Positions 1-12,539 of a stretch of 64,000 bases of DNA are shown one piece after another. A program made the position numbers and the translations under genes. Every line of letters begins with the position of its first letter. Within the stretch, counting starts at the first letter, position 1. The notes below the pieces were generated by a model. It was not told where the DNA came from. It ran no database searches and saw nothing but the letters and a program-made list of their open reading frames with translations. Source of the DNA: Trichopria drosophilae (Eukaryota; Arthropoda; Insecta; Hymenoptera; Diapriidae); the NCBI GenBank assembly GCA_030407085.1, contig CM059584.1, positions 123,666,501 through 123,730,500 of the forward strand, written 5' to 3'.

Positions 1-10
1 TTAACATCCT

Positions 11-520
11 ATGTATAAATTCAACATACGAAAAGTAAAAAAATTCAATTTCAACGACAAAATGAACGAAATATTAAAAAAGGTTTTGGAACGACAACCT
101 TTTAAGACGGTTTTTCAGTGTTTTAACGTCGGAAGTTGCCTTGCGGTGGGATATAGAAAGAGATCGGGAAAGGAAACCGTGAAATTTACAGGATTGGTTG
201 AAAAGTACGAAACTAAACGGGAAATTGGCTGTTTTTCAATCTTGCAGCGAGCTGCAGGGCAACCTCGCCTTCCTTCGAATCAACGAAGCGCCATAGTGAA
301 AAAGGGATGGGTTGCTTCGCCTCGGTCCAGACGAAATCCTGAAATATATAGGATTTCACGCGATATTAAAAGAGTCAGCACTCGTTTCAGCGGCGTTTAT
401 GAGAAAAATCTCTGTATGTCATTTCGAATATTGGAAAGCTTTCAGTCTTTACGAAAGATTTTAGTTCCGCAACATTTATTTAAATACATTTTTCGACACT
501 GTATGACATATTACTCTTGA
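11..520 (+). other. Unassigned open frame in a GC-richer patch at the window start
   Basis: A 169-codon frame opens with ATG at 11 and stops at 518-520. The product is basic, with no signal peptide, membrane segment or domain that I recognise. Base composition rises around 240-320 and then falls back. A frame of this length can arise by chance in such a patch. I would not call it a gene without transcript or conservation evidence. Confidence 0.15.
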
Positions 521-2020
521 TTGTGTCAGAATATTGAGAAGGGACAGCTTTATAAAATACATTTTCACTATGCTGTCTTTAACCTGTTTAATAGCTTTAA
601 TACTGTATTTTGAAAAATTATTAAAATTAATTAACATAGTTTTAAAAAATATAGTAGATCGTTTATGTCGTGAAAATCTACAAGAATAGTATTATATTAT
701 AGAGCATTCGACTAGCAATCGAAATAGGCTAGGCAACGAACAGTTTGACCCGGAACAAATTGCAACAGGACCGATTTTTACGTGATAATTACTAAAAAAA
801 GAATTAAAAAACATATCCAAAATCGCCGAAAATCGGAATGGGGGAAAGCTGTTGTTTTTATAAAAGTAGCCTAATTTTATTTATAAATGACTGTAACTTC
901 TTAATGAGCAATTATATTCCAAAATATGTCAAACAAAAGTTGTAGGAAATGAAAAAAACCTACAAAAAAGGTCAAAACAAACCTTATTATTCTGTTTTTG
1001 TAAAGTATGTATAATTGTTCATCTAATTTGATTTAAAAGGTTAATTCTATGTTCCGAGCCCTACTCTTGACCGCACGCTTATATAGTACAGAAACGCATT
1101 TTAAATACAGAAATGTTACGTACCTACCAGTGAATAACTGAAGGTTCGAAGATATTTATAGAAAGAATAAGAGGACGGGTCTGTATGGTCTTTTAGCCGC
1201 ATTTAGCCGTAATTATTACTGTTAAAATAAATAACTATAAATAGGAAAGAAAAGGAACAAGTGCGTTTCTTTTGAATTTAGAGTTTTTAGTTTTAAAAGT
1301 TAAAATTTAGCGATTAAGAGATTATGCTACATGGTCCTAATATCACAAAAGTTACTGGGTTGAACTTCCGGAACATTAGATCTCTAAAAAGGGCAGTATT
1401 CAGTTTTGTCATTAATTAGTAATGATCAAAAAATGTATGTAATAATTATCATCTTTGAAAAAAATGTTTTTCCAATAATAGATTTCTGGAAACTCTGGAC
1501 TGTAAATATGAGTCTTTGACTTCAGAGTTATATTTGTTGGACAAAAATCAGTAATTCCATCTTCGTTCATCAGAGGTATTACATATTATTTAGGATTAAT
1601 TGTGGTATTGTAATTGTTATTTCTCATGTATCGGTAAATATTCATTTTTGTTTGAATTTAGGCTTTCTGGTCAAAACCATATAGAAATTACTGCAATGTA
1701 ATTTCTCTGAAGGTAAATATGAGTTGATTATAGTGCATATCACCTTAACCAAGACAGAATTACGACACAGTTTTAAAAACAAATTTAAATTCATATTAAA
1801 GTGAAATTTAACTTTAATGAAGGCACTGGAATGGTTAGCTATTGAGACATTCATACGCACGTATATCCTCATACTATAATATATATGAGGTATTTTATAA
1901 TACGGCTAAAGATGATTCTGACAGACATATCACTGTATGTATGAATGACAGAAATAGTCTAGTAGCTACCTATGTTGCCATAGCTTTATTTATATGTCCC
2001 ATGAAATAATGTTTTTTTTT
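521..2020. other. AT-rich non-coding sequence
   Basis: No credible open frame, RNA gene or clear repeat boundary was seen. The stretch around 760-1080 reads like an old decayed interspersed repeat but I could not define its ends. Confidence 0.5.
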
Positions 2021-2024
2021 ATGT

Positions 2025-2640
2025 ATTTTTGGCCGCTGAACACGAATATTTTGGGTGGAATGATCAAAAGTAGTCGGTTAACTGTTTATAACAATTTTTT
2101 AAAATAATTGAGTAATTTTGTTCCTTTTGCTCCGAAAAAATTTTTTTTGGGTAATTTTTAACAAAAAAAGTCCTTAGTAACTTGCACGTATGTTGACAAC
2201 TTATCGAGATAAACATTCCCAAACTTTTAAAAAAGTCGATTTTCGCCATTTTTGGCACACTACCACCATTACCTATGATTTTTTTTTAATCCATCAAGGC
2301 TTAGACTTTTCTTCTATTACTATACTTTAAACACAAGATTCTATTTTGACGTTTTTTAAACGTTTTCATAGTTCTTACGGCGATAACTTCCGGCGGTTTC
2401 GAAGTGTAAATATGCACTAATTTCGACTTACGACGTACTTGAAGATTACACATCTATCCTCGTATTTTTAGCCTCCGAATCTAACATTGTAGGCTGGAAT
2501 ATTGTAAAGTGGTCGATTGCTTATAAAAATTGTTAAGAACAGTTTATTTGGAACAATTTGTTAATAAAAAATCAATTGGTTGTTAAATAATGTAGTAATT
2601 TTTTTTATTTTCGGAAAAAAATGTTCACGTTTTGTGTGAT
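2025..2640. repeat. Two diverged copies of the central segment of the G-run foldback family
   Basis: Around 2030-2250 the sequence runs through 'gaatattttgggtggaatg', a stretch on internal 'ttaacaa'-type repeats, then a 'ccgaaaaaat' block and 'cgccatttttgg'. A second, poorer version runs at about 2455-2640 from 'cctccgaat' through 'ggctggaat' to 'ttttcggaaaaaaatg'. The same order of blocks is clearer at 15405-15650 and 38880-39120, so these are probably old fragments of that family. Confidence 0.45.
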
Positions 2641-3560
2641 TTGAAACAAAAAGATCTGTATCAACTTATAATTTTAAATTTAAATATTATTAGTTAATTT
2701 ATTATTTAATACAATTGAATTAGAACAACATCATGTCATACAGATGGAGCATTTTTTATTTGATCCTTACCACTTTAAGTACTATAAAGTTTCTTATCTT
2801 TCTTGAACTTTTGACAAATACATAATTTATTTTTTCATAAAATCACTCATTTTATTTTAAATAAATGATCTAGCTCTACATAATTGTACTTTACAAAAGA
2901 GAATGAGAATAAGTACCGCACTATCCAGCTTATCGATTTCGTTCGAATTAGTTTTAAACATCTTGAAACGTGACTGGTAAACAAGTAAAAACACGTACGT
3001 GGCAACGTTTTTTAATTTAAAATTTTATTTACATTTAAAATTAAAATAACAAGAATGGTATAAATCAATGTTTAATACAAAACTGATCTTCGATTATAGA
3101 TTAGATAGCTAGGAATCATAGCTTTTTTGAAGTCACAGTTTTGTTTCGTCGTTAAAAAGTGATATGTCACGACATTGAAGAGGAAACGTCGGATTCAGTT
3201 TATATAAATTGAAAACAGGGAGCTTAAAATTCACTTCAACATATTTATAGTTTGCTTAGTTTCAAAGAAAGATGAATGCCCTGGAATATGTTTAAATAAA
3301 CGCAATTTAGATTTTTCCGGACGATTTTTCCCTTAGCAGAAATAGATATATATCATCGAGCCATATATTATTAATATCATCTTAAATTTTGACAATGATA
3401 GAGATGAATGTGTTCGAAAAGAATAATTTTTATCGATGTTTTAATGTCTGTGAATAATCTTAGGACACTACATTAGCTGTAATATTGGTTTCGCTAACAT
3501 ATTTTGAAAATATACTTAATAATGCATAAATCATGACCTGAACTGCGAACAACATATTGT
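2641..3560. other. AT-rich non-coding sequence
   Basis: Nothing recognisable: no open frame of note, no clear repeat and no RNA gene. Confidence 0.5.
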
Positions 3561-3765
3561 GCGGTCTGTTACTACTTAAATTACTTATTTTCCTAATGTA
3601 ATCCGCAACTTTAACAGCGATTTTTTAAACTTTTCCACATGATAAAGTAGTCGAATTTGGCATTAAGCGTTAGTTCTCATCATACACTAACCGAATGTAT
3701 CAGTTTCTAAAGGTTTCATATTGAGGGCGGAAATCGCTTATAATTGTGGGCATCCTCATTTAACT
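3561..3765 (+). repeat. Dispersed ~200 bp repeat, copy 1
   Basis: Blocks in order are GCGGTCTGTTACTACTTA, a stretch with 'tttttaaacttt', GTTCTCATCATAC, AAGGTTTCAT, then 'ggcggaaat' and 'gtgggcatcc'. The same blocks with the same spacing recur at 27976-28180, and the last third recurs near 16315-16375. Terminal structure is not visible, so the element class is unknown. Confidence 0.65.
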
Positions 3766-3776
3766 CTTTCATTAGT

Positions 3777-3826
3777 ATAGTTATATCTAACTATATATAT
3801 AGTTATATTTAACTATAGTTATATCA
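3777..3826. repeat. AT palindromic cluster of ATAGTTATAT/ATATAACTAT
   Basis: Alternating ATAGTTATA and its complement occur several times in about 50 bp, giving overlapping perfect hairpins. This is a simple-sequence feature and no function is implied. Confidence 0.7.
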
Positions 3827-6800
3827 GCTACATTATCAACTATAAGTATGACGGCTAGAAGTTTCTTTATACTAAAAAAACCATATTTCATGTTCGTTTG
3901 AGAAAAATAACAATCATTAAATGTATTGCATACCGAAAAAAATCAGACAAATTAAACTATTATTATTACTGATAGCGAATTGTATTGAAGTCTCCACTTA
4001 ACAAGTTCTTCGATAAATTCTCCCAGTGTAGTTTAAGCAAACTTTCCGAAATACTTATGTAAATTTAAGATGTATTGGTTACATAATTTCTTCGGCAAAA
4101 TTTACTCCACTTTTCAGCAGCACCCTGTGAGAGATTTTTTCCGTGTAGTAGACCTGATAAACGTAAATGGACCTCTTTTTTAGTTAACTATTTTCAGTTA
4201 ACATAGCTAATTTCGTTATTAATATTGAATTCATGATTAGTATTCATTTTCATTAGCAATTTTCAATTTCATAATTACAAGTAAAATTTAACCATATCTG
4301 TAGACAATTCGTAACATTTTGTATTCTACATTGGTCAAAATAACTTCTTCAATCTATTCCATTAACTACATTCGTAGCTATTTTAACTACTTTAGGTACT
4401 ACAATTAGTGAAACTCATTTGAGAATTTGGCTGCGCCGAATAGATGAAAAGTTATAAAATTTACTAATGGATTTTTTTCCGTGCAGAGTTATTAGTCATA
4501 ACATCCGATAGAAAAATATTATTTTACTTTATATGACATCTAATTTCTTACATTTAAAAATGGAAATCATCTCTTAACTAAATTCAACACTATATAATTT
4601 TCTTGTTTTCAAATATTTTTGAAGTTAACCTAATAAATAATTTTGATTTTAATCGTGTGTAATTTCATGACACGATGATAAAAATTATATCACCGAGAAA
4701 ATAATAGTGTAAACTTTTAGTCAAATTTACATAGATTTTGGAAAAATGTTTAACAATGTTAGAAAAGTCAATTCCTGCATGCATACATACTATATTTTGT
4801 TTCAAATAGAAAAGCCTGAATATTGAGTAAAAATTATATGATGTATACATTACAAATATTATTAAAAAGAAATGGCCACGATACAAAATTGTTACACAAT
4901 GAAGGTAGTTCTTACTCCGGATATCATATGTTTAGAAAACATTTTTTATAACACTTCCAATAATATCGTGTCCATGAATTATATTCTTAGTCAAAAGAGA
5001 CAGCATTAAAGTTCATGAAAAAAAGTTGAAACAGGCAAAAATTATAGGTTAAACAACTTTTGTTAACGACTCAAATTTTCTTCGTTTCGCTAAGATAGAA
5101 ATTTTCAGAATTGAATGGATATAATAATGCCTAATATTTATAATAAGATTTTTTGTCATGTATTTTACCATTTTTTTAAATTAAATGCACATAGATATTT
5201 TAAAATCGGTTTCTTTCGCCTTCGCAGGTTTTAGGTGTTTTTGTCGTAAGAATGAATATGCAATCAGTTTTTTATAATACATTTAGAAATTAGAACTTGG
5301 AAAATATTTTTTATGTAATCCATTCCAGTTCTTGTAAACGTAAAGTCACTAGACCTCTTCTTATACATGGAATTTAAAATATAGCAACGTTATAAATTTT
5401 GCAAATGCTCTTTGAAGTTTCTCGGGAAGTAGAACACTACGACCTTTAAAATCAGTCGTAATTTTCATTTATAACATAATGCAATAATCATGTCTAAGCT
5501 TAGAATATTCTACGTATCATATCTCCCGAAATGTAGAAAGCAGAATCCTTTAGAGGGGTTTTAAACTTGAATACATTCAGCTAAAATCAACAAAGGACGG
5601 AAAAATCACGTAGCTTCTGGGGACTACTGTGAAAATACATGCTGAAATATTCCACCCGAATTGAGTTAGCGCCGTTGGACTTTTTTTTATAAGAAGAATG
5701 AGATGAACGAACAATGTTTTCTCTTTAATCCGGAAAGAAATCTTCAAATATCTTTCCTTTAGGAATTCTTTTTAAGTATACTTGAGGGGCGATTCTTTAA
5801 ATTATCAGAAGTATTAGTGTACGGAAAGGCGTATTGTTATAAAAACATATGCCTATCGCTAGGTGGTCCGAAACACCTATATTATAATCGGCTTTGGGAC
5901 GTTTGCAAGGGACAAGTTTGCACACAAACGGAAGGAAGGATTTCGTTTAGTAGCACGGAATATGTTCGCAGTTGAAGCTTCCGATTTAATTTGTTGACAT
6001 AGCTATGGTTTGCGTAAATTTCTGAGCGTCCATATATGTTACGAGTAATGTTCGGTAGATTATGCAATGTAAATCTGCTCAGAGAAACTCTCGACGTTAA
6101 TATAAAAATCTCTCGTAAATTTAATGTAATTCAATATTTAACGAGTCTCGGTGCATTTTGGTAAAGTTTGTCAAATTTATTTAATCCTATTAACGTTTTC
6201 TCTCGATAATTCGTATGCTTTTAAAATAATTTATTAACTCCAAGAATATAAATAACATTATAAATACCATCAATGATATCCTTGTACGTCCTTCTTAATT
6301 ATATTATTAAATAACTTTTTATTTGTTATTATTTTTGTATAAGTTAGAAGTAAAGATGACAGAGATATAAAGATTTGAAAAAATAAAAGGTCATTTGGCT
6401 GAGGCACTATAACAGTATATTGACATTATATTCTTATGTATCCTTCCCAGCTGAATCCGAATACGAAATCAGAATTGACAGATTAACTCCATTGTCTGAT
6501 AACTGCAAAAAAAAAAACTACTGGTCAACACACATAAGAAGTATAAACAATAAAACGTCTTTGCTCGGACAGTACGGTAGAGCATTCTAACGCATTTTTT
6601 GTAGCTGAATCAAAATGTCAAATTGATTAGATAATAATCGGCATAAATATACATAAACTGTATCAAGCGAACATTTTCTTAATTAATGGGACCTGCTGCG
6701 TTGTTTTTAATACACAAATTTTAGTCAATCTTGTAATTCCACTTCAGATTCGAGTTTAGCTAAGGAAAAACATTATACTTGTCCAGTATTTCAGTCAAAT

Positions 6801-7203
6801 AATTTATTTTGATTTGTGCCAGTGTTCCTGAAATTAATAAATCGTAAATTGTATGTACTTTTGTAATTTCACAATTGTTGTTTTGAACTATCCGCAGTAA
6901 TATGTGCAAGTACAATCTGTATTCCGATTCGTTCAGTTATGTCCGAAAGGAAATAAAACTACATTTATTATTAATTATAAAATAAACATTTTAGGGTAGA
7001 ACTTTCTTAAATACTGGCCTGTTTGTGACTAATAAAAGTTTCTGGCCCATAATTTAGGAAATATTATTCAGATGTTTTATTTAAGTTAACCCTAAAAGTT
7101 GTGGGGGTATTTTTTATAGGATTCATCTGAAGTTTTTAACCATTTTTGGTTCATTCCATATAGACGTTTCTACAGCGTACCTGTTATTACGTTGTAATAC
7201 GAG
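3827..7203. other. AT-rich non-coding sequence with two solitary MITE-like ends
   Basis: No credible genes were seen. The words 'ttttttccgtgtag' near 4138 and 'ttttttccgtgcag' near 4483 resemble the terminal sequence of the MITE at 15091-15402 (CACGGAGAAAAAT, reverse complement), and 'ccgaaaaaaatc' near 3934 could be a partner. Boundaries are too decayed to define elements. Confidence 0.45.
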
Positions 7204-7205
7204 TA

Positions 7206-7335
7206 CACAGAAAGAAAAATATTGTATCCGACAACATACTGATGTTACCGGATAATATACTGATAGTACTGGATGACATCAGATCTTATCCGGTACCATC
7301 AGTGTGTTACCCGGTAACATCTATTTCTTTCTGTG
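7206..7335. mobile_element. ~130 bp hairpin MITE with CACAGAAAGAAA ends
   Basis: CACAGAAAGAAAAATA at the left end is mirrored by TATTTCTTTCTGTG at the right end. Between them are repeated and inverted copies of 'ATCCGG', 'GATGTTACCGG' and 'ACTGAT', so nearly the whole unit can fold. TA precedes the left end; the right flank is CATA, so a TA target duplication is possible but imperfect. It has no coding capacity. Confidence 0.7.
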
Positions 7336-8000
7336 CATAATCATCATCATCATGAATTTTAATATTGCAATTGTATAATTACAATCAAATTAAGAATAAC
7401 AAATGTTATATTCACATCAATGTACATTATAGGCCTAAAGCTCTTATAATGTGAAAATATTTGCAAATTAAATTATTTTTGACACACATTGCGCATGAAT
7501 ATTATCCTCGATGTTTAAAAAAATGATATTATTCTGATTTTTTCCCTTTTGTATTTTAAATTAAAATTTAAATTAAATTTTACATTAAAATGACAAGCTT
7601 TCGTTCGACTTGATCAACACTGTTATGTCTAGCACACGTAATTAAATGTATCCAAATTTATTCCGGATGATTAACAAGTAATAGTGCAGTTACAGAATCG
7701 ATGGAAACACCGAAAAGAGCGTGGCACGAAATAGTAAGTCACTACCGTGGTATCTCATTTTTAAATAGTAATATTTTTTTTATTTTAGACGAAAGTAAAT
7801 TTCAATAGAGTTTATTCGCATAATCTTAAAAATTACTGTCTATTATATTAGTACATAAAATATTACTTGTAATGCAGCAATAAACATATTGGTCTACGGA
7901 AAACACTCGTAGTATACCACGAAATCGATAAAATTACTCGAAACAAAAGTACACGTATATACCTGGGTAAATCTACGGAACATGTACCTTCCTATTGCCC
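7336..8000. other. AT-rich non-coding sequence
   Basis: Nothing recognisable apart from a short (ATC)n run near 7340. Confidence 0.45.
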
Positions 8001-8004
8001 TGCC

Positions 8005-8885
8005 TATTTAAGTAGTCTTAAAAATTTGAAGAGGTCTTAAATACTGATCAGAAAGAGCTCTTAAAGTAATCTTTAATAAGGCTTATGCGTCGATTTTAAG
8101 AGCTCTATAAGACCTCTCAAATATGAGGTCTCAGAAATGTGGTCTTATTTGAGAGCTTTGGTAAATAAAATAAATAGTACAAATGAAAAGCAAATTTATA
8201 AAAATTATATATTCTATTTTTGTACCTTAAATGTTAATTTATATACTTTTTACCTGAGTTCCTTTTTAACGTGTGTATATTTATATATTGGATGATGATC
8301 ACATTCAATAGAATGGGATCATACAATAATAATAAAAAACTGTGATAACACTGGCTAGATATCGTAAAGACACTTATTTTGGCAGGGCAGCTTATAATCT
8401 ACTGGTATGCATATAAAGTAAATATCGCGCGATTTCATTTTTGGATTCAATCGTCACCTAGGGTCTCTGGAAGAAACACAGACCTCAACAATGGGAAGCC
8501 CTTTACCAAAAAAGAGATGGTTCTAAACCAGATAGATTTAAGACCTCAAACACAAGACCTCTTCGAGATTGCGATTTTAAGAAGTCGTAAGTAAGACATC
8601 CTTAAGAGTTCGTTTTATAGATTATCATAATTAAGATCTCTTCAGGAAGTCTTTTTAGAGATATCTTTGGACGGAGCTCTGGACGACCTCTTTAAAAGTT
8701 ATGTGCTCTATGGGCAGTGTTGTTTAGAAAACTCTTGAATTTATATATGCTGACCACTTCCTTGACAGAGCTTACGAAATATTTTTTCTGCGTAGCAAAG
8801 AGTGTCAGTTTGACATAGGTCTTTTTGGAGATATCATTAAACTGTGGTCGACCTCTTTAAGAAGTATGTGCTGTATGGATAAACT
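8005..8885. repeat. AGGTCTT/AAGACCT-rich repeat region with an internal duplication
   Basis: AAGAGGTCTT, AGAGCTCTTA, AAGACCTCTC and related words occur many times in both orientations, suggesting an old foldback element with arms near 8010-8160 and 8535-8715. A ~63 bp segment at 8649-8713 ('gtctttttagagatatc' to 'atgtgctctatgg') is repeated at 8819-8879 in diverged form. A short related fragment with 'gacctcttttaaaagt' lies at about 20638. Exact ends are not clear. Confidence 0.55.
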
Positions 8886-9977
8886 ACTCAAATACTTTTT
8901 TATATAACATGACAAGTTCGCAACACAGATAAATTATAAGTATAATTGCAATCTTTTTACACTTTAAAATTGTTCGAGTAAACTTTCTCTCCATGGGAGT
9001 AAATTTTTCTGGTTACGATTATCGTATATTTTGCAACAAGGGGGCAGTTACCGATTTTTCGATGAGTGCGAAGTTTGTCGCAATAACACTCGTCAGAGAT
9101 TGATATTTCGCCCGTGCTCCATACAATATTTTTGTAATACACCGACCGTGGGGCTCAATAATTTGCGCCCGAATATTTCACTGCATGGCGCGAAATCGAG
9201 TTCTACTCCCGGGGTGCTAAAAGATACTTTACCCGTGTTGGAGAGCAGTTTACTTTAAAGGAGTAAACATTTTAAAAATATGAATTTATATCTATTATTA
9301 TTTTTATTTGATGTCTGTGAAGTAAGCTTCAATCCAACAATTTTAGAGTAATGCTACATCCATTGTAAGTACACAACAATTATCAATTTATGCCATTATA
9401 ATCCAAATTATTTACATCAAAATTTTAAAATAATTTGCAGGATTACAAAGAAAATCCAGAAATAAATAATACTGACACGTGGTAGCTATTTTCAATATTT
9501 AATTGACATATTATTCCTTTTTGAAATGTGAAATGAGTTGATTGTTAAATTTTTAACGAAATAAAATATTTTATTCTTACAATTAATATTATAACCATAT
9601 AATTCTATAACCATAGAGAATATTAATTTCTCGTAGAAATAATGGCATTTTGATATCAATTTTAACAGTACACTATTCATATTTATTCATGATTAGAAAA
9701 CATGTTTGGACCGTAGAAATAACATCTGTGATATAAATTGTATATTTATTATGTAAAAATAACTGTCTTTATCATAGATTCGTTGTCACTAATGTGTAGG
9801 TGATATTTTGAAAAATATCATTTGTGAAATATGAAACTTGTAGCAGTTTCATTTCAATCACTTATTACACATAGTAACAAAAATACAAAATTGCTTAAAA
9901 ATTATTTTTATTGTTACATTTAATTATTTTAAAAATTACGTCTCGGAACTGACAGTTACCAGAGGACCACCCATATA
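8886..9977. other. AT-rich non-coding sequence with a small GC-richer island
   Basis: The part at 9031-9258 is richer in CG and happens to be open in two frames on opposite strands. Neither product resembles a known family. Nothing else is visible. Confidence 0.45.
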
Positions 9978-11159
9978 CAGGATGTCGAAGAATTGGTTAT
10001 GATATTTCAGGAGGTGGTTCTCCTTGATATTTCAAACAAAAAAGTCCTGTACCAAAATTGGACCTGAGGCTCAGAAGTTGGACTATTGAAATTTAGAAAA
10101 CACAATACTTTTTTTTCAATAACAATAACTGATTTTCAGCCTTTTTTAAGCCCTACAATTCATCCATAAGAGCACACCATCAGTACCAAATAAGTTTTTC
10201 GCCGATTTCACGACATTAAGAGTCTTTCCGCGGACTCAATTTTTATCGAAATCGAACGTACGAGAGAGAGAGAAAATTCTTCGTCTTTTAAACCCTACAA
10301 CTCCTTCTTATGTGCCATTTCACTAGCTATTGGTCGAAATAAGTTATATGTGAAAACCGACAAAATTTGCCTTTTTTTTTGTTTTTAATGTAATAACTAG
10401 AGGAATATTCATTTCAGGTCAAATACTCAAATGGATGAATTATATAGGTCTTAAAAACAGCTGGAAAATGAGACGTCACTCATTGAACTAACATAAAAGC
10501 CAGCCGAGTTATTACAACAAAAGTTATTACAGAATTTTTTTTCCAAACTTCAATGGTTTGTCACTCAAATTCTGAGCCTCAGATCTAATTTTGGTACCGG
10601 ACATTTTTGTTTAATCCTTTCAGTCACAGCGGGACACCGGTGTCCCACTTACATAGTATCGACTTCTTATCGTTTATGAGTGATTCGTCAACGATCTAGG
10701 TACGGTTTTTTGTTCCTGCCCTTCCTAATACTCCAAAAAATGTTATTAAAAAATAATAATATTGCATAATTATGTAAAATACTTATTGTTCATAAGAAAT
10801 TATTTTCAAAAAAGCATAATTTAAAAAAAAAAGTCATGCCAGCACGAACTAATAGCTATTATTATTTGACGTTGGATATACAGATATTTTTGGGGGCTCT
10901 GAGAACAAATCCAATATCAAATTTACAAAATTCAACATGCCGGAATTCTGAGAAACGGTAATTTTGTCTTATAGTGGATCCTCCATTTTTAATTTTGTAA
11001 ATTTTAGAAAAAAAAAGCTGACACCGGATTTGTAATAAGCGGCTCCAAAAACCACTTTATACCAAATTGAAGATAAAATTATTCCATCACTGGAATAATT
11101 CATGACTGAATGGGTTAAAATATCATGAAATATCGCAAACCAATTCTTGGACACCCTGC
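9978..11159. mobile_element. DNA transposon remnant with CAGGGTGTC-type terminal repeats (host of a nested insertion)
   Basis: The left end, CAGGATGTCGAAGAATTGG then GATATTTCA, is mirrored at 11115-11159 (on the other strand CAGGGTGTCCAAGAATTGG, then GATATTTCA). The inner parts of the arms, including GAGGCTCAGAA and GGTACC-like words, pair between 10030-10090 and 10560-10612. The right arm is split by a 500 bp insertion at 10615-11114, so the element itself is about 680 bp. TATA lies at the left edge and CATA at the right. It has no transposase and looks non-autonomous. Confidence 0.75.
10615..11114. mobile_element. piggyBac-like MITE, 500 bp, TTAA-flanked, nested in the element at 9978-11159
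   Basis: TTAA lies at 10611-10614 and again at 11115-11118, immediately outside TCCTTTCAGTCA at the left and its imperfect inverted match TGACTGAATGGG at the right. Exact TTAA duplication with short inverted ends is the signature of the piggyBac superfamily. A perfect 16 bp palindrome, GGGACACCGGTGTCCC, lies at 10631-10646 just inside the left end. Removing the insertion restores the host arm: TATTTTAAACAAAAA, against TATTTCAAACAAAAA in the opposite arm. It carries no transposase. Confidence 0.8.
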
Positions 11160-11295
11160 ATAGTTCTAAACCATTTAGTTTAGGTACAAAATGAACCGAA
11201 TCCAATAAAAATGGACATTCTGTCTACTAGGGTAATTGAAGAGTTTATACCAAATCTATGGTTCATACCACAATTCTCGTGTGCTAATTTCTAAC

Positions 11296-12416
11296 CCAAG
11301 CAGCAAAACAGGGCGAAATTACCTCTTTTTGACCTTCCATTAGGGCGAGATATTTTCTCGACCACACAATATTTAACTAAATTAGAAGTCGAATGACGGT
11401 AAGTGGGGACAAAAGTGGAAGTAAATTTACGGTCGAAATTAGGTAATGGAGGGCATTTTTCCCAATAGGTCGAAGTCCGAATTTGGTCAAATGGACCTGT
11501 ACGTGGTCGAAAATTGGTAATATTTAGGTAATATTTACCTCTTTTCGACCTATAAGTCGACATTGTTCTCCGTGTAGATTATATTTTTTTTTCCTTCGTG
11601 TTCGCAGTTGACAAGCCTGTACATTTATGTTATTATACATTCTCATGATATTGTAGTACTGTAAAACTCTAAAACTTGCCCCAATGGTTCCTCCATGCTT
11701 GCACCAAAACACAAGCCAGCAATAAAACAAATAATTACGGATGATGGTAAGTAATTGCAAATGAAATTGGGCATTATTTATTGGCAAATTTTCGTGCGAT
11801 TGATAATTTCTCGATCAGAATTTTATGCTACCCTATTAATATTAAATGCGCCTCGAGAAATAGTATATTTCGAAAAAAATTGTTGTAATTGTTGTGAAAA
11901 GTATGTCAATATTATTTTGCATTTTAATCATCTGGTAATAATTTTTTCGAATTTGTACAATGAAAATGATAAAAAATATGTATTATTTTACTTGATACGT
12001 TCAACAGAATATCAGAATTATATTATTTAATAACTGGTGAATATTACAGGTTATGTTCGTTATTACATGGCGGATAATGATTTCCTTGCGTGTTTATGAA
12101 TTTCGACCTGATAGTCGAAGATAAGACCTATAAGTCAATTTTCCTTCCTCAAAGTATAAATTACTTGCCTTTGAGGTAAAATTCACTTATTTAGGGAATT
12201 TTGACTTCAAAGTTGTGAACTTTGAAGTCGAATTGGCGACTTATAGGGAATTTGCGTATATTTATGTATGTATGTATTCGATTACTTTAGTTGATTATCG
12301 ATTATATAAAGACATTTTGACTTTTAAGACAGTTATTAGGTCGAAAATTGGTCAATTTTACTCCATTAGGGCATTTTGACTTTGGCTTGGTCGAAATGAC
12401 TATGATTGCTGCTTGG
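11296..12416. mobile_element. ~1.1 kb element with CCAAGCAGCAA terminal inverted repeats
   Basis: CCAAGCAGCAA at 11296-11306 is matched by TTGCTGCTTGG at 12406-12416. Both sides carry related subterminal blocks: GGTCGAAAATTGGT, CCATTAGGGC and 'gggcatttt' occur at 11340-11520 and 12340-12385. A 'ttctccgtgtag' word at about 11565 resembles the end of another MITE family and may mark a further insertion. The middle (11600-12050) is AT-rich and contains only chance open frames. Confidence 0.6.
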
Positions 12417-12539
12417 AAACTCACGTTTGAATTCGGCTTCGTCATTTTGTCACGACTAAATTCTTGAAATATTCGATGTAATATATATCGCTGTGTAAAC
12501 GAGAACAAATAGGGTATACAGGCGTAGGAGGTAATGCTG

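Noticed and set aside
11..520. 169-codon open frame as a gene
   Set aside because: No recognisable domain, no splice context, and composition typical of a chance frame in a balanced-composition patch. Listed only as unassigned.
7344..7355. Short ATC run near 7344 as a meaningful microsatellite
   Set aside because: Only about four units; not worth a feature.
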